From assembly GCA_947470805.1 (NCBI GenBank), contig CANIVU010000006.1, positions 84,733 through 148,732 on the forward strand: a DNA stretch of 64,000 nucleotides, read 5' to 3'. Position numbers and translations under genes: made by a program. The notes beneath the pieces are model-generated. The model was not told the origin of the DNA, ran no database searches, and worked only from the letters and a program-made list of their open reading frames with translations. This DNA comes from Acidobacteriota bacterium. Its GTDB lineage: Bacteria; Acidobacteriota; Terriglobia; Bryobacterales; Bryobacteraceae. Below are positions 63,577-64,000 of the stretch, in pieces; the first letter of the stretch is position 1; each line of letters opens with the position of its first letter.

Positions 63577-63797
63577 GTGAGGGAAGTCACTCCTGTGGCT
63601 TTGACTTTTTGGCGTAGATAGGCGACCAGTTGGGCGGTGAACTTGGCCTCGGAGAACGTCGTCATTCCATATCGCCAGCCGTCCAGGTTTGGCCGGAGCG
63701 TTCCCAGTTCATGGCGGGCATATAGATCGCTAAGCGTTTCGACCAACCCTTCCACATCCCCATTCCTGACGAGATAGGTAAACCTAAATCCGGCAGT
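63573..63797 (-). pseudogene. C-terminal remnant of a glycosyltransferase, cut by an insertion sequence
   Basis: About 75 codons read AGFRFTYLVRNGDVEGLVETL and on to the stop, the end of a GT-B family 4 enzyme, from the position where the donor-site region normally gives way to the closing helices. Upstream of about 63797 the homology ends abruptly and an unrelated sequence begins that reads as a transposase on the other strand. The rest of the gene, and probably the operon promoter, lie beyond the insertion. The remnant has no start of its own. Confidence 0.65.
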
Positions 63798-64000
63798 CGG
63801 CTGAGCCCTCCGAGTTGCATTTTGGCGGAAGATGTTGAAACTGGGAGGGATGTGGGAAGACAATCCGGGGATGGAGATTCACCCTGCGGGTGAATGGGAA
63901 GAAGCACCGAGCCAGCCGATTCCGGACGGACTGCTGGACACCTACGGTGGGCGGATGCGAGTGGAGTGGGATCCATCGGCGAAGGTAACGGCCTTCGGGC
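63797..64000 (+). mobile_element. Left end of a probable insertion sequence, right end outside window
   Basis: The break in the glycosyltransferase reading and the rightward transposase-like frame mark the element. The exact end and its inverted repeat cannot be fixed because the other end is missing; the boundary is placed within about ten bases of 63797. Confidence 0.5.
63832..64000 (+). CDS. N-terminal part of a probable transposase
   Basis: The frame is open to the right edge for 56 codons from the first ATG; ATGs at 63850 and 63871 are alternatives. The segment LLDTYGGRMRVEWDP and the following SAKVTAFG resemble the start of IS4/IS1380-type transposases (a GGRxxVEWDP pattern before a PLPFFIEFL-type segment). 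The identification rests on this short motif and needs the sequence beyond the window. Confidence 0.5.
   Translation, partial: MLKLGGMWEDNPGMEIHPAGEWEEAPSQPIPDGLLDTYGGRMRVEWDPSAKVTAFG

Noticed and set aside
47015..64000. Long rightward open frames opposite the minus-strand genes from 47 kb to the end
   Set aside because: They have Asp/Gly/Ala- or Arg/His-rich low-complexity translations with no domains, the usual antisense shadows of GC-rich genes.
1..64000. tRNA genes, rRNA genes, CRISPR arrays, prophage
   Set aside because: No cloverleaf, rRNA block, regularly spaced repeats or phage structural genes were recognised in either strand.

Overview
The window is GC-rich and densely coded, with most gaps under 100 bases. 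The gene content suggests a soil-type Acidobacteriota, probably near Bryobacterales/Solibacter. This is inferred from families typical of that group: DUF1501/PSD1 and DUF1552/DUF1592 gene pairs, DUF1080 proteins, a large BNR-repeat (sortilin-like) protein, PQQ-type propellers and an NGAKSQGPKTPEG-type protein. No rRNA, tRNA or CRISPR was seen.

Layout. 1-6.5 kb: a PQQ-propeller protein running off the left edge, a two-domain esterase, a LamG-like secreted protein, and a Gfo/Idh/MocA oxidoreductase with a sugar isomerase. 6.5-9.4 kb: a leftward unit of lipoprotein, geranylgeranyl-reductase-like flavoprotein and hemL. 9.4-12 kb: a hybrid histidine kinase broken by a frameshift. 12-14.7 kb: a copper-type unit (small Cys protein, multicopper oxidase, TolC-like channel). 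14.7-20.6 kb: a secreted TPR-CHAT protease with a sigma factor and a membrane anti-sigma-like protein, facing a papain-like protease with an extremely acidic N-terminus that is translationally coupled to an NDH-2/FSP1-like flavoprotein. 20.7-29.2 kb: DUF1080 and amidohydrolase genes, an MFS/M20/class-V aminotransferase unit, a second broken histidine kinase, a cysteine hydrolase and a degraded VapBC-like pair. 29.2-36.8 kb: DUF1552 and DUF1592-type proteins and the BNR protein. 36.9-40.2 kb: a cobalt-type nitrile hydratase operon with its own CbtAB cobalt transporter and an unusual fused activator. 40.3-46.6 kb: small proteins, the DUF1501/PSD1 pair, a gap with 72-bp repeats, and a small secreted protein.

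46.6-64 kb: ridA, a SelA-like protein with two tandem amidohydrolases, a divergent pair of paralogous beta-helix proteins, and a ten-gene leftward polysaccharide operon. That operon holds a complete bacillosamine-type gene set (dehydratase, aminotransferase, acetyltransferase, phosphoglycosyl transferase), a polymerase/ligase and glycosyltransferases. Its most upstream visible glycosyltransferase is cut off at the right edge by what looks like an insertion sequence.

Two window-wide signals stand out. The top strand is strongly C-rich up to about 46.55 kb and G-rich after it, whatever the gene direction. At least six genes have a TANNNT box exactly six bases before the start codon, the pattern expected of leaderless mRNAs. 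Both sensor kinases and the PIN toxin are damaged, while almost all other genes look intact.
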